Shown here: positions 10,836-24,000 of the stretch, in pieces | Position numbering within the stretch: position 1 is the first letter of the stretch | Layout: the number at the start of each line of letters is the position of its first letter | Assembly: GCA_000787465.1 (NCBI GenBank) | Contig: JSYX01000120.1 | Coordinates: 1-64,000, forward strand | Origin: Thermomucor indicae-seudaticae | Taxonomy: Eukaryota > Mucoromycota > Mucoromycetes > Mucorales > Lichtheimiaceae | Direction: 5' to 3' | DNA: 64,000 bases | Notes under the pieces: model-generated | Database searches by the model: none | Told to the model about the DNA's origin: nothing | Seen by the model: only the letters and a program-made list of their open reading frames with translations | Made by a program: the position numbers and the translations under genes

Positions 10836-12125
10836 ATGAACAATACCTTAACAGCGCTTGCGATTGCGGCAACCGTTGGAATTTACTACTACTACTGGCA
10901 GCACGACAACAAGACTGACAATGACCAAGAACAACTAGAGCGTGAGGTCTTGTCGGAACGCAAGTAGGAGCGAAATAAAACAAGAAAACAGTAAAGTAGT
11001 GATGTCGTTTTTAGCCGAGTCCAGCCTGCTGCGCAATCATAGCCAATACAGAACTATCCGAGGACACAGGCTAAGGATAGTCTATATACCGTGTCCATCA
11101 TCAACGCTACCTTTGCTTGTCTTTATTCATGGTCTGGGTGGTCAGGTACCCTCTAGAAAGACGAAAGAGATGCTCTTCTTCTTACTCACACGGATAGGCC
11201 GAACAATGGGAAGCTCAATTGGCTTACTTTTCGAAACGAGCCGACGTATTAGCATTGGATATGCTTGGTTGCGGTCAAAGCCAAGTGACTTTAGAGTATG
11301 TCTTTATGGTCTTCTCTCTTACCACCGGAAAAAAAGACGTAATACCTCCCTATCTTTTAGCTGGTCGAGTTACCGTACCTGTTCCTTGGTCCAAGACGTA
11401 GCCAGTCTATTGGCCTCATTTTCGACCGCTCGATCGATTGTATTGATTGCCCATTCTTATGGATGCGCCATAGCCAGTTACTTGGCGGCTTTGCCGGAAT
11501 GGCAGCCGGTCTTACGAGGACTCATCTTGATCTCGCCCAAAGAAAGTATGACCGATAGCCAAAAACGTGGACAGAAATTGATCCAGTGGATACCAGACTG
11601 GTTGATGGATCGAGGTCGTCGTGCTGATAGACAGGGTGGTTTGAATAGTAAAAGTGTGACACGGTTTCTGCGTCCAGATACGGATGTACAGCACAAAAGA
11701 AAGTGGGTCTCTTCTATCCGGAAATATTCATCACAAGCTAAATGTGTTAATAATAGACAACTCAAGTGGAACTTGATGAGTCGGACACCCGTTTATAAGT
11801 GTTTTGTGACTGGACTCGAACTTCCTGACCAGTCGACCTATGCCAAAATTCAGACAAGAGTGTTAATGATAGGAGGAACCAAGGTAACCTATATCCAGCA
11901 AAGAAAAGTTGAAAATGTCATTAAAGAATTGCTCTTTTCCTGTAGGATGGCCTTGTACCTCCTTCGGATATGAATCTGATATACAATCACCTTTTAAAGG
12001 AATGCCACGACACGGACAGAGTGCAACCACCCGTGCTAATTGAAGGAGCAAGTCATATGCCCATGGTGACCCATTCAGAGCAGGTGAATCTTGTCATATC
12101 CAATTTCTTGTCTCTCTCTGAATAA
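10836..12125 (+). CDS. Membrane-anchored alpha/beta hydrolase
   Basis: A serine hydrolase or lipase-like protein with an N-terminal anchor, MNNTLTALAIAATVGIYYYY. Exon 1 is 10836-10941, followed by a 73-bp intron; exon 2 starts 11015 and carries LLVFIHGLGGQ, the oxyanion-loop strand. Later exons add AEQWEAQLAYFSKRADVLALD and LGCGQSQ. The nucleophile elbow is AHSYG near 11455. The acid is probably the Asp in GGTKDGLVPPSD, formed across the last intron, and the His is in GASHMPMVTH near the C-terminus. The triad is therefore complete. This is an ABHD8-like or fungal unknown hydrolase; no substrate can be named. A start at 10770 would need a non-ATG codon, so the first ATG is used. Confidence 0.8.
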
Positions 12126-12306
12126 AGAAAAACTCAGGAGGTTATATATAAGCCTACTACGACTCCGCGATCCTTTTACTGTAAATAGCGACTTTGAACA
12201 TGATGGTCAACCCCCTTGATAAAAGGGAAACTCCTTGAAAAAAAAAAAAAGAAACAACCAGACAGAAAGGGACCTCGCTCTTCTTCTTTCCTCTAACTAA
12301 CTCATC

Positions 12307-13984
12307 ATGCCTTGTTTTGGAAGCCGAAAAAAGTCGAAACGCAGATCGATGGATCGACCTGCGAGTGTCGAGTCTTCTCAGATACGACAAGAATATAATG
12401 AATTAAAAAGCAAGGTAATCATGAAACTAGAGAGGGGAGAGAGAGAGAGGTCGATTAAAGAAAGATGTAGCAAAGCGAGCATTTGGATGTGATTGCACGA
12501 CAATCGGCCGAGCTTGAAGAGCTGCGACAAAAGCTTGAATCGACCACCACCAAACCAGTTGAGCAGTCAGCAACAACAACAACCAATGACGAGCTTGAAC
12601 TGCAACTGGCAGAAAAGGAGCAAATGCTGCGAGACAAGGAAAGACAGTTAGAAGAATTGCAGCTCAAGTGGAAAGAAATGGACATTCCTAGTCTGGATAA
12701 AGTGACTCAACAACTAGCCGATCTCAAAAAGGCGGTAAGACATGGACGACCCAAGAAAGAGAGAGAGAGCTGTTTCTAAGACTTTACAGAACGAGGAGGC
12801 CGTAAAACGATTGGAAGAGAAGGAAAAAGAGATTGCAACCTTGCGAGCTCAACTGAATAGTAGCCAATCGAAGGACCAAGAGCGACAAAAGCGACTCAAT
12901 CGACTGACGATGGATCTGGAGAGTGATCGTCTCATGATACAGAAACTTGAAGAGCTCAACCAACAACTCGAGGTATATCTAACAAATTAGGGACACACAC
13001 AACAGAGCTTTGCTAAATGTCCTTCCTTTAAAGGCCCAAAAGAGGAACATGGCTGAAAAGGACCTGCAGCACCAACAATCACTCAGCGAACTCAGAGCAG
13101 CCCAAGAAAAAGCGATCCAGGCCCTAGAACGCAAACAGGCACAGACGCTCCAAGAACTCCAGCAGAAGCACGAGAAGGAAGCCAAGCTGCTCCGCGAACG
13201 TCTTGAGAGCGCCGAAAAACGTGCCAAGAGCAGCATGAACGACGAAGTCGAGAAACTCTTGCGGGAATTCGAGCAGTCCCAACACAATCACCAGGTCCAG
13301 ATCGCCGACTTGCAAAAGTCTCACCAGGAACAGATGTCGGCTATGCGGCAGGGTCAACAGGACGAGTTACGGCGTGCGGCCCAGGTCGTCCAGCTGCGCA
13401 AGACAGGCGGCCCAGGTACAAGCACGCTGCGCTGCTGGCCACCCGTACCCGATCAGCAAGTCGAGATCACACCACGTGATCCAAGTCTCGTTCAACTCTA
13501 CATTTCCAGCGTCTCCGCCAACCCAACCATTAAACGCCACCAGGAAGCCATCCAGACCGCCCTCACCACAAAACAAATCAAGTATCAGATCGTCGACGTC
13601 GCCAAAAGTGAACCCGCCTTGCAACACATGCGAAAGGGTCCCAGCAGTAACAAAAAGTTGCCCCAAATCTTTGTGGGTGGTGAATACCGCGGTCAGCTCG
13701 AAGACTTGGAAGCAGCCATTGAAAAAGACCAGCTCCAAGACTTTCTCAAACCTCGTTCTAATAATGTCAGAAAAGCATCGCAACCTTCCCTTCATAATGA
13801 ACCCGTCACTCCGACCCTCAGCAGCGGCATCTCCACAGCTTCTTTCTCAACCCCTCCCACAACGCCTCGGATCCCGCCTCCAACACACCGTAAAAGTACT
13901 CGTGACGAAGACGACGCCCTCTTCAAGGAAATGGAAAAAGAACTCGGCCATACTGACTTTTCAAAGATTGATCTCAACATTTAA
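12307..13984 (+). CDS. Coiled-coil protein with C-terminal SH3BGR/glutaredoxin-like domain
   Basis: Four exons (12307-12414, 12471-12734, 12790-12972, 13034-13984), all phase 0, give 501 aa. Residues about 20-300 are a near-continuous charged coiled coil (Q/E/K-rich heptads such as LEELRQKLESTTTK). Residues about 320-410 match the SH3BGR thioredoxin-fold family: VQLYISSVSANPTIKRHQE, an IKYQIVDVAKSEPALQHMR strand-helix, KLPQIFVGGEYRGQLEDLE with the cis-Pro-like LPQIF and GG motif. No CxxC redox centre is present, as in SH3BGR. The tail is Ser/Thr/Pro-rich and ends HTDFSKIDLNI. Coiled coil suggests dimerisation or scaffolding; function unknown. Confidence 0.85.
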
Positions 13985-14238
13985 TAATGATCAGAACTTA
14001 CTTAATGTTATGTATAATCACACCTTTTTCTCTGAAAGAAAAGGATTCCTTTTTATAACAAAATGTGAGATATACATGGCGAAGTGGTGTATCGCAGCGA
14101 TACAAATTCTATGCGGGTGATATATGTATATACCAGTCTTCTCAAAGCATGCAAAAGGGTGAATATGCTTCTGGGCGTAACTGGTTCTAAATAGAAAGAG
14201 GGAGAGGTGGAAGGTTGGGAAGCGTTTGCGTAGGATCT

Positions 14239-16159
14239 TTATACAAGCTTGACGTTCTTTCGCAGTGATTCCTTGTATTCTTCAATCGACCCTTCAAACG
14301 GCGTCACTTTGCCACCAGAGCAATGCCAGATCTGCTGCGCCACTTGGGAAATCAGCCTAAAGTCGTGGGATACAAGCACAACGCCTCCGCTAAACTTGTT
14401 GATCGCTTCCGCAAGCGAGTCAATCGAATCCATATCCAGATGGTTGGTCGGTTCGTCCAACAAGATAATGTGAGGATGCAACACCGCCAATTCAGCAAAG
14501 ATCAACCGCGATTTGAGACCGTCACTCAAGTGCCGGATGGGAGCGGTTTGATGGGTACCGGACAGACCATAGCGGCCAATCTGCTGGCGCCAGAAACTGA
14601 CCTCGGTGCTGACCTCAGGGAACTTTTTGCGCATATAGTCAATCGGAGACAGATCCAGATCGAGCTGGTCGGCAGAGTGCTGCGAGTACTTGCCGAGCTT
14701 CAACGACGTGTGGCGCTGCACACGGCCCTCGGTCGGCAACAACTCGCCGCTCATCAATTTCAGCAGCGTAGACTTGCCAGCACCATTAGGACCCACCAAC
14801 GCAATGCGCGAGTCCATGTCCACACCCAACTCCAAGTTCTTGTACAACGCGTCTTTCACATCGCCCGTGTATGAGAACGTGACATCCTGGAACGCCAGCA
14901 CGGGTGGCGGCAGCTTGGGCATGTCCGTAAACGAGAACTTGAACACGTGCGGATTCTCGACCTTTTCAACCAGACCCGCCGCCTCCATCTTGTCAATAAT
15001 CTTCTGCTTGGACTTGGCCTGTCGCACCAGGTTGGCATAAGTACCAGCCGACGCAATGAATTTCTTAATGTGCGCAATTTCTTCCTGCTGCTTCTGGTAC
15101 GCCTTGTTCTGGTTGATCTCGTTTTCCAGCTTGGTCTTGACAAACATGTCGTAGTTACCAGTATAGTACACCAGCTTGCGCTTGTGCGTCAGGTGCATGA
15201 TGTTCGTGCACACGCCGTTCAAGAAGTCTTGCGAGTGCGAGTTAACCACCAAGATACGGTTGTAGCGCTTCAGATATTCTTCCAGCCACACACACGCCTC
15301 GAGATCAAGATGGTTCGTCGGCTCGTCCAAGAGCAACAGCGTTGGACGCACAAACAGCGCTCGTGCCAACGCCACACGCATACGCCAACCACCAGACATA
15401 TCCTTGGTCTTCTTCTGCATCTGCTGCGTGCTGAACCCGAGACCGGCCAGCAGCGTGCATGCACGGGTCTCAAACGTCGATGGGTCCATGGCTTCCACAC
15501 GCTCATACAAGTCGTCCAAAAGCGGATTGTCCGCGCCGTCTTCCTGACTCAGGATATCTTCGATTTCCTTTTCTAAACGAGCCACTTCCTTCTTGGCGTG
15601 GTCAATGACAGCCTCCACTGCATTCATCTCGGAAGGCTCGGCCTCCTGGTTGAGGAGATACGTCTATTTTAAAAGGAGGGGCAGACAGTTAGTTTCTAAA
15701 AACCTAATCTGGGCAGATGGCGGCGCAACTTACATCAATGTGTGCAGGAATCTCAATGTCACGTTCGGCAAGCGAAGCCAAAAAGGTTGACTTGCCCGAA
15801 CCATTCGCACCCACGAGACCATAGCGACGGCCAAAGTTGAGTTCGATCGTAGCGTTATCGATGAGCACGCGGCCGTGGTAATTAAGCGAGTAAGATTCAA
15901 TCTTGATGTCTCGACTCCGCTCTTGGGATGTGTAAACGCCAGTGGCAGTACGGTCGACATTGATGGTGGCCTTCTTCATGTCCAATTGATCGACTGCTGA
16001 TCCGTTTTGGTCATTGTTGGTCGTATCTCCAGCGGCTGCTGCTGCTGCTGCTTTGGCGGCAGCACGCTTGCTACCAGCACCCTTGGCACCTTTTGCTTCG
16101 GCTTTGGCAGCTCGGGCAGCAAGACGCTTTGCCTTTGATGCTGATACTTGGCCGCTCAT
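14239..16159 (-). CDS. ARB1: ABCF2/ARB1 ribosome-associated ATPase
   Basis: A soluble twin-ATPase protein of ribosome biogenesis and translation, with no membrane domain. Exons 16159-15734 and 15663-14239 (70-bp intron, phase 0) give 616 aa. The start MSGQVSASKAKRLAARAAKA is a lysine/alanine-rich tail like yeast Arb1. ABC1 has Walker A GANGSGKST (split from the rest by the intron), signature MSGGWRMRVALARAL and Walker B LLLLDEPTNHLD. ABC2 has GPNGAGKST, the deviant signature LSDGLKSR typical of this subfamily, and IILLDEPTNHLD. The inter-domain linker includes the ABCF helical stretch around ENEINQNKAYQKQQEEI. Length fits the family (610 aa in yeast). Confidence 0.95.
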
Positions 16160-16923
16160 GATAATGGTATCTATCAACGAGGAGAAGAAAAGGAAAGAAA
16201 AAAGAGCTCGATTCGGGGGCACAAACAAAGTCTTTTTCGGATCTGTGACTTTCGTCGGCGTTTTCCTTTTCGGTGCAAAGTTCGAACAGAATTTCTGCAT
16301 TGCATCCCAGGACAGAATTCCCGGTAACCAATGAGGGTTATGCTGTCGTTTCAGAAAAGCAGATGTGACAAATAGGAAAAAGCGAGAATAAGAGTGAGTT
16401 ATTATACATAACAAACTGAATTTTGATGGGCCAGACATGAACGAGATTGGAAATTGTCCAAAATTGTCAATCACGGCTTTTTGATTTGTTAGGTTGATCA
16501 TGCCGCTCATTGCCTGACAGCATTTAACTGACTGTTACGACAAAAACCGGTTATCAGCAAGTTGTCAAATACGAGGATGACTTCATCTTGCATATGGATG
16601 GCGCATAGATGCCGTATGTACCTTTAGGGTATACTCCTTGTATGTGAGAACAGTGCATTCTCTCTACAGGTTATTCGACTTGATTTGCATGATCGTGCCG
16701 TAGATATCGTTTCCATTACCTGTCCAAGTGACTGCTTGTAAAGTGCTTGCAGGAGACATTCGGAGTAAATGTTTATCCGCTGTGTCAATTGCGTGAATCA
16801 CCATGACAGTCTTGCCTCGGTCTTATTGGTCGATCTTTTGTTATCCAAGGCACGGCGCAAATAACAACTTTTTTGCAACCAACGAGTTTTATCTACTTTA
16901 CCTACTGGAAGAGGGGGAGCAGC
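16160..16923. promoter_or_regulatory. Divergent ARB1-TRP1 promoter region
   Basis: A 760-bp spacer between two divergent start codons. It includes AT-rich and pyrimidine-rich tracts near 16180-16200 but no gene. An in-frame open stretch continues upstream of the ARB1 start to 16510, but the conserved Arb1 N-terminus begins at 16159. No Gcn4-type TGACTC site stands out. Confidence 0.4.
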
Positions 16924-19263
16924 ATGACGACTGTGCTCATTGACAATTACGACAGTTTCACATACAACGTATACCAGTACCTGTCTTCACTCGGTGCAAA
17001 CGTTGTCGTTTACCGGAATGACAAGATCACCATCCCAGAGATTGAGCGCCTGAATCCTCGCCACATTGTCATTTCACCCGGACCAGGCCACCCGTCACAC
17101 GACGCTGGTATATCGCGCAGCGTGATTTCCCATTTCGCGGGCAAAGTGCCGATTCTCGGCATCTGTATGGGCGAGCAATGCATCTTTGAAGTGTTTGGCG
17201 GCCGAGTTTCGTACGCGGGAGCGATTCTCCACGGCAAAACGTCGACAATCAAGCACGATGGCCGCGGTATTTTCAAGGGCGTTCCCCAGGATAACCGAGT
17301 GACGCGGTATCATTCCTTGGCCGGTATGCCGAGCACGGTGCCTGACGTGCTCGAAGTGACGGCGACCACAGACGACGGCGTGATTATGGGCATCCGACAT
17401 GTGGAATATACCGTGGAAGGTGTGCAGTTTCATCCCGAAAGCATTCTGTGCGATAATGGACGAACCATGCTGGCCAACTTTTTGAGTTTGCGCGGTGGCC
17501 GTTGGGAAGAAAACCCGGGTGCGGGTGTGCTCCCCAAGGGAAGCTTTCAGAAGAAACGTCGAGGATCGGTTGCCAGTACAGCCACGGTGACCAAGGACAA
17601 ACAACAACAGCAAGCCAATGGTGGTGGCAGTGGTGTGTCTTCTGTCCTGAAGCGCATTTACAGCCAACGTCAACAAGATGTACAGGAAGCCAAGGAAACG
17701 CCTGGTCAGACCATGGAGGATCTGGAAAAGCTGGTCTCGGTGCTTCATACGGCCCCACCGCTCGCTGACTTTGTGGGTCGGCTGCGCCAATCGTTTCCGC
17801 TCGCGCTGATGGCTGAAGTCAAGCGAGCGTCGCCTTCCAAGGGAGAAATCGATATCAAGGCCAATGCGGCCGAACAAGCCTTGGCGTACGCCAAAGCCGG
17901 TGCGAGCGTCATTTCGGTCTTGACAGAGCCCAAATGGTTCCGAGGCTCGTTGAATGATATGCGTCAGGTGCGTCAAGCCCTGGACTGTCTACCAAACCGA
18001 CCCTGCATCCTGCGCAAGGACTTTATTCTGGATCGGTACCAGATTCTGGAAGCAAGGCTGTATGGTGCGGATACAGTCCTTTTGATCGTCGCTATGCTGT
18101 CTGAGGAAAGTCTGCGTGATCTGTATCACTATGCGAAATCTTTGGGCATGGAGCCCTTGGTGGAAGTCAACAATGTCGAGGAGATGGCGAGGGCGAACGC
18201 ACTCGGAGCCAAGGTGATTGGTGTCAACAATCGAAACCTGCACAGCTTTGACGTGGATATGGAAACGACCTCGCGGTTAGCCAAGATGGTGCCTCCGGAT
18301 ACAATTCTGTGCGCGCTTTCGGGTATCTCAAGCAGAGCGGATGTGGAGCCCTATCTTGCTCAGGGCGTACGGGCTATTTTGGTCGGCGAAGCCTTGATGC
18401 GTGCCTGGAACCTGAAAGAATTTGTTGCCGAGTTATTGGGTGTAGAAAAGAAGGACCCAGCATCCGTGAAGCCACCCGTAGGAGGATCATCAAGAAGGAC
18501 CGCGCTCGTCAAGATTTGTGGCATATCCACTGTTGAAGCCGCGATGGAAGCCGCGAAAGCCGGTGCGGATATGATTGGGCTTATATTCGTCAAGAAATCC
18601 AAGCGATGTGTGACGGTGGAGACAGCGCGCCAAATCGTGAATGCCGTACGGGCTCTTCAGGACTCAGAATCCAGCAAAGAGATCGTGATTGAAAACGAGA
18701 ATTCGCTGGACTGGTTTGAGCTGCACCGTCAACTGCTGGAGCGACGGCCACGGAAACCACTTGTCGTTGGCGTATTTGTGAACCAGAGTATCAGCGAAAT
18801 GACATCTGTTGCACTTTCCGTGGGTCTTGATCTGATTCAGCTTCATGGTACCGAACAAGCTGGTCTTGCGCGATACCTGCCAGTACCTGTGATCAAGGCG
18901 TTCCACATGGATTCTGAATCATTTGATGCGGGTCAGATACCGAATATCACGCAGCCTGGAAACCATCAGTACGTGCTTTTGGATGCCAAGGTTTCGGGTC
19001 TTGCATCGGATCAACAAGGAGGTCACGGAGTTAAATTCGACTGGTCAATAGCACGACAGGTTGTGCAACATCAGCCAAATGCGCCCAATTTCCCTGTGAT
19101 CTTGGCCGGCGGGTTGGATCCGTCCAATGTCTCGGATGCAATTCATCAGGTGCAGCCCTGGGCCGTGGACGTGTCTTCTGGAGTGGAGACGGATGGCAAA
19201 AAGGATTTGCAGAAGATCCGGGAGTTTGTAAAGCAGGCTAAATCAGTGCCATTGGAAGCTTAA
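16924..19263 (+). CDS. TRP1: Trifunctional tryptophan biosynthesis protein (GATase, IGPS, PRAI)
   Basis: A single-exon gene. Residues about 1-190 are the anthranilate synthase glutamine amidotransferase: [12 protein letters not shown], nucleophile in LGICMGEQC, and FHPESI with the His/Glu of the triad. A glutamine/glycine-rich linker follows. Residues about 260-510 are indole-3-glycerol-phosphate synthase, with [24 protein letters not shown] and IGVNNRNL. The last 230 residues are phosphoribosylanthranilate isomerase: [41 protein letters not shown] and [10 protein letters not shown]. This domain order is the classic filamentous-fungal trpC/TRP1 fusion. I chose ATG 16924 ([10 protein letters not shown]) because it begins at the conserved first strand; an in-frame ATG at 16873 adds 17 unconserved residues. 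Confidence 0.96.
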   Translation: MTTVLIDNYDSFTYNVYQYLSSLGANVVVYRNDKITIPEIERLNPRHIVISPGPGHPSHDAGISRSVISHFAGKVPILGICMGEQCIFEVFGGRVSYAGAILHGKTSTIKHDGRGIFKGVPQDNRVTRYHSLAGMPSTVPDVLEVTATTDDGVIMGIRHVEYTVEGVQFHPESILCDNGRTMLANFLSLRGGRWEENPGAGVLPKGSFQKKRRGSVASTATVTKDKQQQQANGGGSGVSSVLKRIYSQRQQDVQEAKETPGQTMEDLEKLVSVLHTAPPLADFVGRLRQSFPLALMAEVKRASPSKGEIDIKANAAEQALAYAKAGASVISVLTEPKWFRGSLNDMRQVRQALDCLPNRPCILRKDFILDRYQILEARLYGADTVLLIVAMLSEESLRDLYHYAKSLGMEPLVEVNNVEEMARANALGAKVIGVNNRNLHSFDVDMETTSRLAKMVPPDTILCALSGISSRADVEPYLAQGVRAILVGEALMRAWNLKEFVAELLGVEKKDPASVKPPVGGSSRRTALVKICGISTVEAAMEAAKAGADMIGLIFVKKSKRCVTVETARQIVNAVRALQDSESSKEIVIENENSLDWFELHRQLLERRPRKPLVVGVFVNQSISEMTSVALSVGLDLIQLHGTEQAGLARYLPVPVIKAFHMDSESFDAGQIPNITQPGNHQYVLLDAKVSGLASDQQGGHGVKFDWSIARQVVQHQPNAPNFPVILAGGLDPSNVSDAIHQVQPWAVDVSSGVETDGKKDLQKIREFVKQAKSVPLEA

Positions 19264-19553
19264 TACAGTACAGTAGTAATAGCAGATAATGAATGAATAA
19301 AAAGTGTATGTATACCTTGGATTGTAACTACGGGAGAGTGCGGTAATATACACTGAGATCTTTATTCTAATCACTACGCATTTTCTGCTGACTAGCGGTC
19401 AGTTAGCCGACTCACTTTTGCTGATTAGGTTGCTGCTAGTCAATAGCCGAGGATTGGTATCTTATGTCCCTCAGTATCAAAAACATGCAGAGACCTGTTT
19501 GATAAACTCCGGGTGGACGTCCACATACAGGCAAAAGACATTGCCCCATTCCA

Positions 19554-20005
19554 ATGCGACCGCCATCGCTTACCCCAAAGCAACGCGAAGAGTTCATCAA
19601 GGCTTTACAAGTGGCTTACAAGCTTCAAGGCAGTAAGCTGACGCCGGAGCAGGATCACTGTTCCTCAAGGAGCATCTCCCGGAGCGCAATCTAAGCAACT
19701 GGATGAACTTTGTGGACGCATGTCGCTTGCTTCCGAAGCCGTCAATAACGTACGCAGAAATCGACGAAGCGCATGATTTCCTGTTGCTGTTTTGCCAAGG
19801 TTGCGAAATGCGCCTGCTTTGTGGAGTGGTGATGTCGGTCGTCCAAAGAGGATCATTGACAATCCCTGATGAACGTCTGGCTGCATTTCGCCAGGCCATA
19901 GAACCGTTAAAAGCCGAAGCACGCCGACGCCTGCAAGAACTCGCGGACAGACACGGCGTGCCGTTGTCCTACGTTATGGAGATGTTTAAAAGAATAGGAA
20001 AATAA
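19554..20005 (+). pseudogene. Unrecognised small protein gene with an apparent one-base frame break
   Basis: No family recognised. From ATG 19554 the frame encodes LTPKQREEFIKALQVAYKLQ and reaches a stop near 19694. From 19655 the neighbouring frame continues a coherent, basic, helical protein (LFLKEHLPERNLSNWMNFVD, later LKAEARRRLQELADRHGVPL) to a stop at 20005. The two join smoothly if one base is missing at about 19653-19655 (GAGCAGGA then TCACTG). No intron fits: the only GT...AG pair there is 20 bp. So this is either a recent pseudogene, a base-call error in an intact roughly 150-aa gene, or a shifted frame. The codon choice is GC-rich like nearby genes. Confidence 0.4.
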
Positions 20006-21028
20006 GATATGTTACAGGATATATGAAGCAAAGCGTATACACTTGTGTATCTTCCTAGTGTACAGAAATAATCTATATTTTATGGGTCAACTTCTTCAAC
20101 ATGTTCTGTCAAGAACGCGTGGCTTCAAGCGGGCCACGAAATCGATCCATTCGTTTGGATCGCCAACAATAGCGCACGCGAAAAAAAAAAAGACGAGCGG
20201 ACGAACAGCAGCACATGGATTCAGCTAACTAAGCTTTTAGTTTATCATCATAACACAAGTGTCAACTTATTCGAATCGGATGGGTGCTTCCAAGAAAGCA
20301 AATCTGCTCCTCAAACCCTTTGAGAGGTGTCTCTTACGCGATAACAGAGGACATATACGCGTAATATATTTTATAGAAAGGCCTCGGTGCATTACCGACG
20401 TCCGCAAAAACCATTTCCGTCACAAGGTGTCAACAGAGCCACGTTGGAGACGCGGAAGCCTGCGTTCCGATTTTGGAGAAAGTCCACGTTCAAGACAAGT
20501 CCGACCCGTTCTAGTTGACAAGTACTCCCTCGTACTTTGGATGAAAGTGAAGGCGTAAAGCGGGCATGGCATGGATCCATCCATAGGGAGAGTTGAAATA
20601 GCTGGCGGTCATTTGTTACCATGTTCACAGAGCCAGAGCATGGTAACAGAACACGTTCGAACGTCGAAACAAGGAACACAACCTTATTTGCTTCGGAAAC
20701 GACTGTAGAAGAAAAAAATGGGACGGGGAAGGTCGATTATGCTTCCATCTTTCTAATCCCCCACCACTTTTCCTTCATCTCCTCTTGTTTGCATTCTTAA
20801 CAGAGGGTTGCTCCGCTACTGCTGCTCTTGGCAAAAAGTTGGTGCTGCTCGTGTTCCCTAACAACCCCCTTCCCTTTTTCTCACTCCTTGCATCTCTCTC
20901 TTTTTTTCACATTTCCCCTTTCCTTTGCAATTCTCAAAAGATATTGGCAATCGCCCTAATCCAAACAATCACTGTGTATATTCTCTATCAATTCCCCGCC
21001 ATAACTCGCTCAGATAAGGAGGGGAAAA
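20006..21028. other. Intergenic leader region of the Pumilio gene
   Basis: About 1 kb with no supported gene. The last 300 bp (20720-21020) are strongly pyrimidine-rich (ctcctctt, tctctctcttttttt), which is usual for a long fungal promoter or 5' UTR leading into the downstream gene. Confidence 0.5.
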
Positions 21029-24000
21029 ATGCATAGAAATGGACTGATGACGGAATATCCGAAACGTCAGCAACAGCAACTAGATATCCAACAACCCAAA
21101 GCAAGAAATCAGCCACAAGGCCAGGTAAATGCCGGGAATTACCAGATTAACCAACCCTTCTCACCTTTGCTTGCTACGTATAGCTGGCTGCTTTATTAAG
21201 AGGCAGAGGAGGAGCAGACGGTGCTGGTGACATCGATTCTTCTTTCTTGTTAGATTCACCTGAACGTGAACAACAGCAACATCGGTCCAGCAGTGCACCG
21301 CCCGATCAGCATTTGCTCCATTGTCATGCATTGGGAACCAGTCGTCCCTGGGATGCATCATCACCTCTTCTTTTTGACTCATCACGTCATGCCTGGACAT
21401 CCAAACTGGACGCAAAGGAAAATGTTCAAGGTAAGGTTATCCGTGGTGACACAAAGGTTCTATCAAAACTAACATTAGGTGATGATTTCAACTATTCTTT
21501 AGCAGAAAATCGTGTCCGAGAAACAGATTATCATCATTTGCAGAGAGTTTGGAGTCCACCGGGTCTCGGCTTAGACAACAGCGGTAGCTCAAATGATCCC
21601 TTGGTTCAAGGGGTAAGTTTTCTGTTTTTCTCAAGTGGGAGTTACTTGTATATAAACTTTGCTTCTTTTGTATAGGGACCTATTCGCTCGGTTTCCCCAT
21701 TCGCACCGCTGCCACAACAAAGTCATTCCCAAACTACTACTGCTGCTGCTCAAGCGAAACAACAACACGATCTCTTTGGTGGTAGTGGGCTCCGTTTGAA
21801 CAATAGCGATCACATGCGTACGCCCATGCAATCATCTTCGGCTTCGACTCGCCACGACAATTACTTGTCATTCAGTAGCACACAGACTGACAATTTCGTG
21901 GATGATCCGTATCAAGCAACAAAGCGGGTCATGTCGCCTCCATATCCGTTCGCGGTCTCTTCTCCTCCTCCGCGTGCAAATTCAACACCACCTACAAACT
22001 GTATGATGGGGCAGAGGGATCGATCAGGACTGCTACACGGGATGGACTCGTATGAATACAACAATCAGCTGGCTCTCGGCATGGCTAATCTCGGTATACA
22101 TGATAAAGTAAGTTCGGCCCACCGTTATATATCCTTATCCAGACAACTTATTTAAGTTTACGACAACTTCAAGACCTCATCGAAGTCCATTGACGATTAC
22201 AGAATTAATCGACTTGCCCAGCAGCAGCGTTACATGCAATGGATGAACCAGCATGGTGGTATGAAGGAAGTAGCAAATAGAAGCAATACTGGTACACCAA
22301 CGAGCGTGCTATCCCCAGGTATATATACGTCAGACAATGGTTCGTATGAAGCTTATTATTGAATATATACGTGTTAGTAATGAGTAGTCCATTTGACGTG
22401 GATCCTCGAGCTACTACTGCTAGCGGTGGTTCTCCATCCATGTACGGACCAGGCACACCAACATTCGGATTAGACGAAGATCTGTCTGGGCTCATGGACG
22501 GTGGTGGTTTCATCGGTCAGGGAGCATCCTTGCAACAGCAGAATCGACGTCAACGACAATTTGAGTATAATAACAGGCAACAGCTCAACAAATTTCCATC
22601 TACGCCCTCACTGACGACTCTTGCCAATATGTCAGCTATGCCACCTGATCCAACGGCGTTCGATCATGAATTCCGTTCACAACAGCCATGGAATGATAAT
22701 ATCACAGCCGGTGGCGTATTGATGGATGAAATGCGAGGAGGGATGCTTGATATACCGTTTGACGCGTACACGAATGATCGTCTGGTTCGTCAACTACAGT
22801 CCCGTCAACGTCAACTTTTGCTTCAGCAGCAGGAGCAGATTTTGCTGTTACGAGAGCAAATGCTGCGTAGACAACAGTCGCAAGAGATGCTGCGCAACTT
22901 GAACGCCGCAGCCTACATGAATCCAATGGCAGCAGCAGTGGCGGCAGGTGGTATACCTGGTGCTGCTATGATGGCGTCGAATCATCCTGCTGCAGCTTTT
23001 CGGGCTCGAGGCATTCCTCTTCATGACGCTCTGGGTACTTCGGCTGCATCGGCCGACGTTCACATTATTCGCAGTCCACTTCTAGAAGAGTTCAGGAACA
23101 ATAAGAACAAAAAGTACGAGCTTAAGGTATGTAAAATTTGTACGCGGTCACCTTTCTTTCTCTCAACTCATTTCGATGTAGGATATAATCGATCATGTGG
23201 TCGAATTCAGTGGGGATCAACACGGCTCAAGGTTCATTCAACAGAAGCTAGAGACAGCGAGCAGCGACGAGAAGCAGCTGGTGTTCGACGAGATTCTACC
23301 AAACTGCCTTCAGCTGATGACGGATGTCTTTGGCAACTATGTTATTCAGAAGCTCTTTGAACACGGCAATCAGGCACAAAAGGCGGTGTTGGCAAAACAA
23401 ATGGAAGGTCATATCCTTTCTTTGTCACTGCAAATGTATGGCTGTCGTGTTGTGCAAAAGGTATGTGTCCCCGAAGAGGCAAAATATATAGGAATATTCA
23501 CTTAATTGATTATATAGGCACTAGAGCATGTGTTAACGGATCAACAAGCGTCTATGATTCGAGAATTGGATGGCAGCGTGCTGAAATGTGTCAAGGATCA
23601 AAATGGCAATCATGTGGTGCAAAAGGCGATTGAGCGCGTACCGTCACAGCACATTCAGTTTATTATTGACACTTTTCACGGACAAGTGTATCATCTTGCG
23701 ACCCATCCTTATGGGTGCAGAGTTATTCAGAGGATGTTTGAGCATTGCCCTGAGGAGCAAACTGTAAATATCACGAAAGCCACAAGCTTAATCAGGAGTA
23801 CTAACGGGATGAATAATAGGGCCGTTTGCTGGAAGAGCTCCACCGTTGCACAAGCCAACTGGTTCAGGACCAATACGGTAATTATGTCATTCAGCACATA
23901 CTGGAGCATGGCAAGGAGGAGGACAAGGAACAGATCATTAGCAAGATCCGAGGCCACGTGCTACAGTTGAGCAAGCACAAGTTTGCTAGCAATGTCGTGG

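Noticed and set aside
14947..15576. A 209-codon plus-strand frame inside ARB1
   Set aside because: A shadow of the ABC ATPase coding strand.
17095..17976. A 293-codon minus-strand frame inside TRP1
   Set aside because: A shadow of the TRP1 coding strand, with no independent features.
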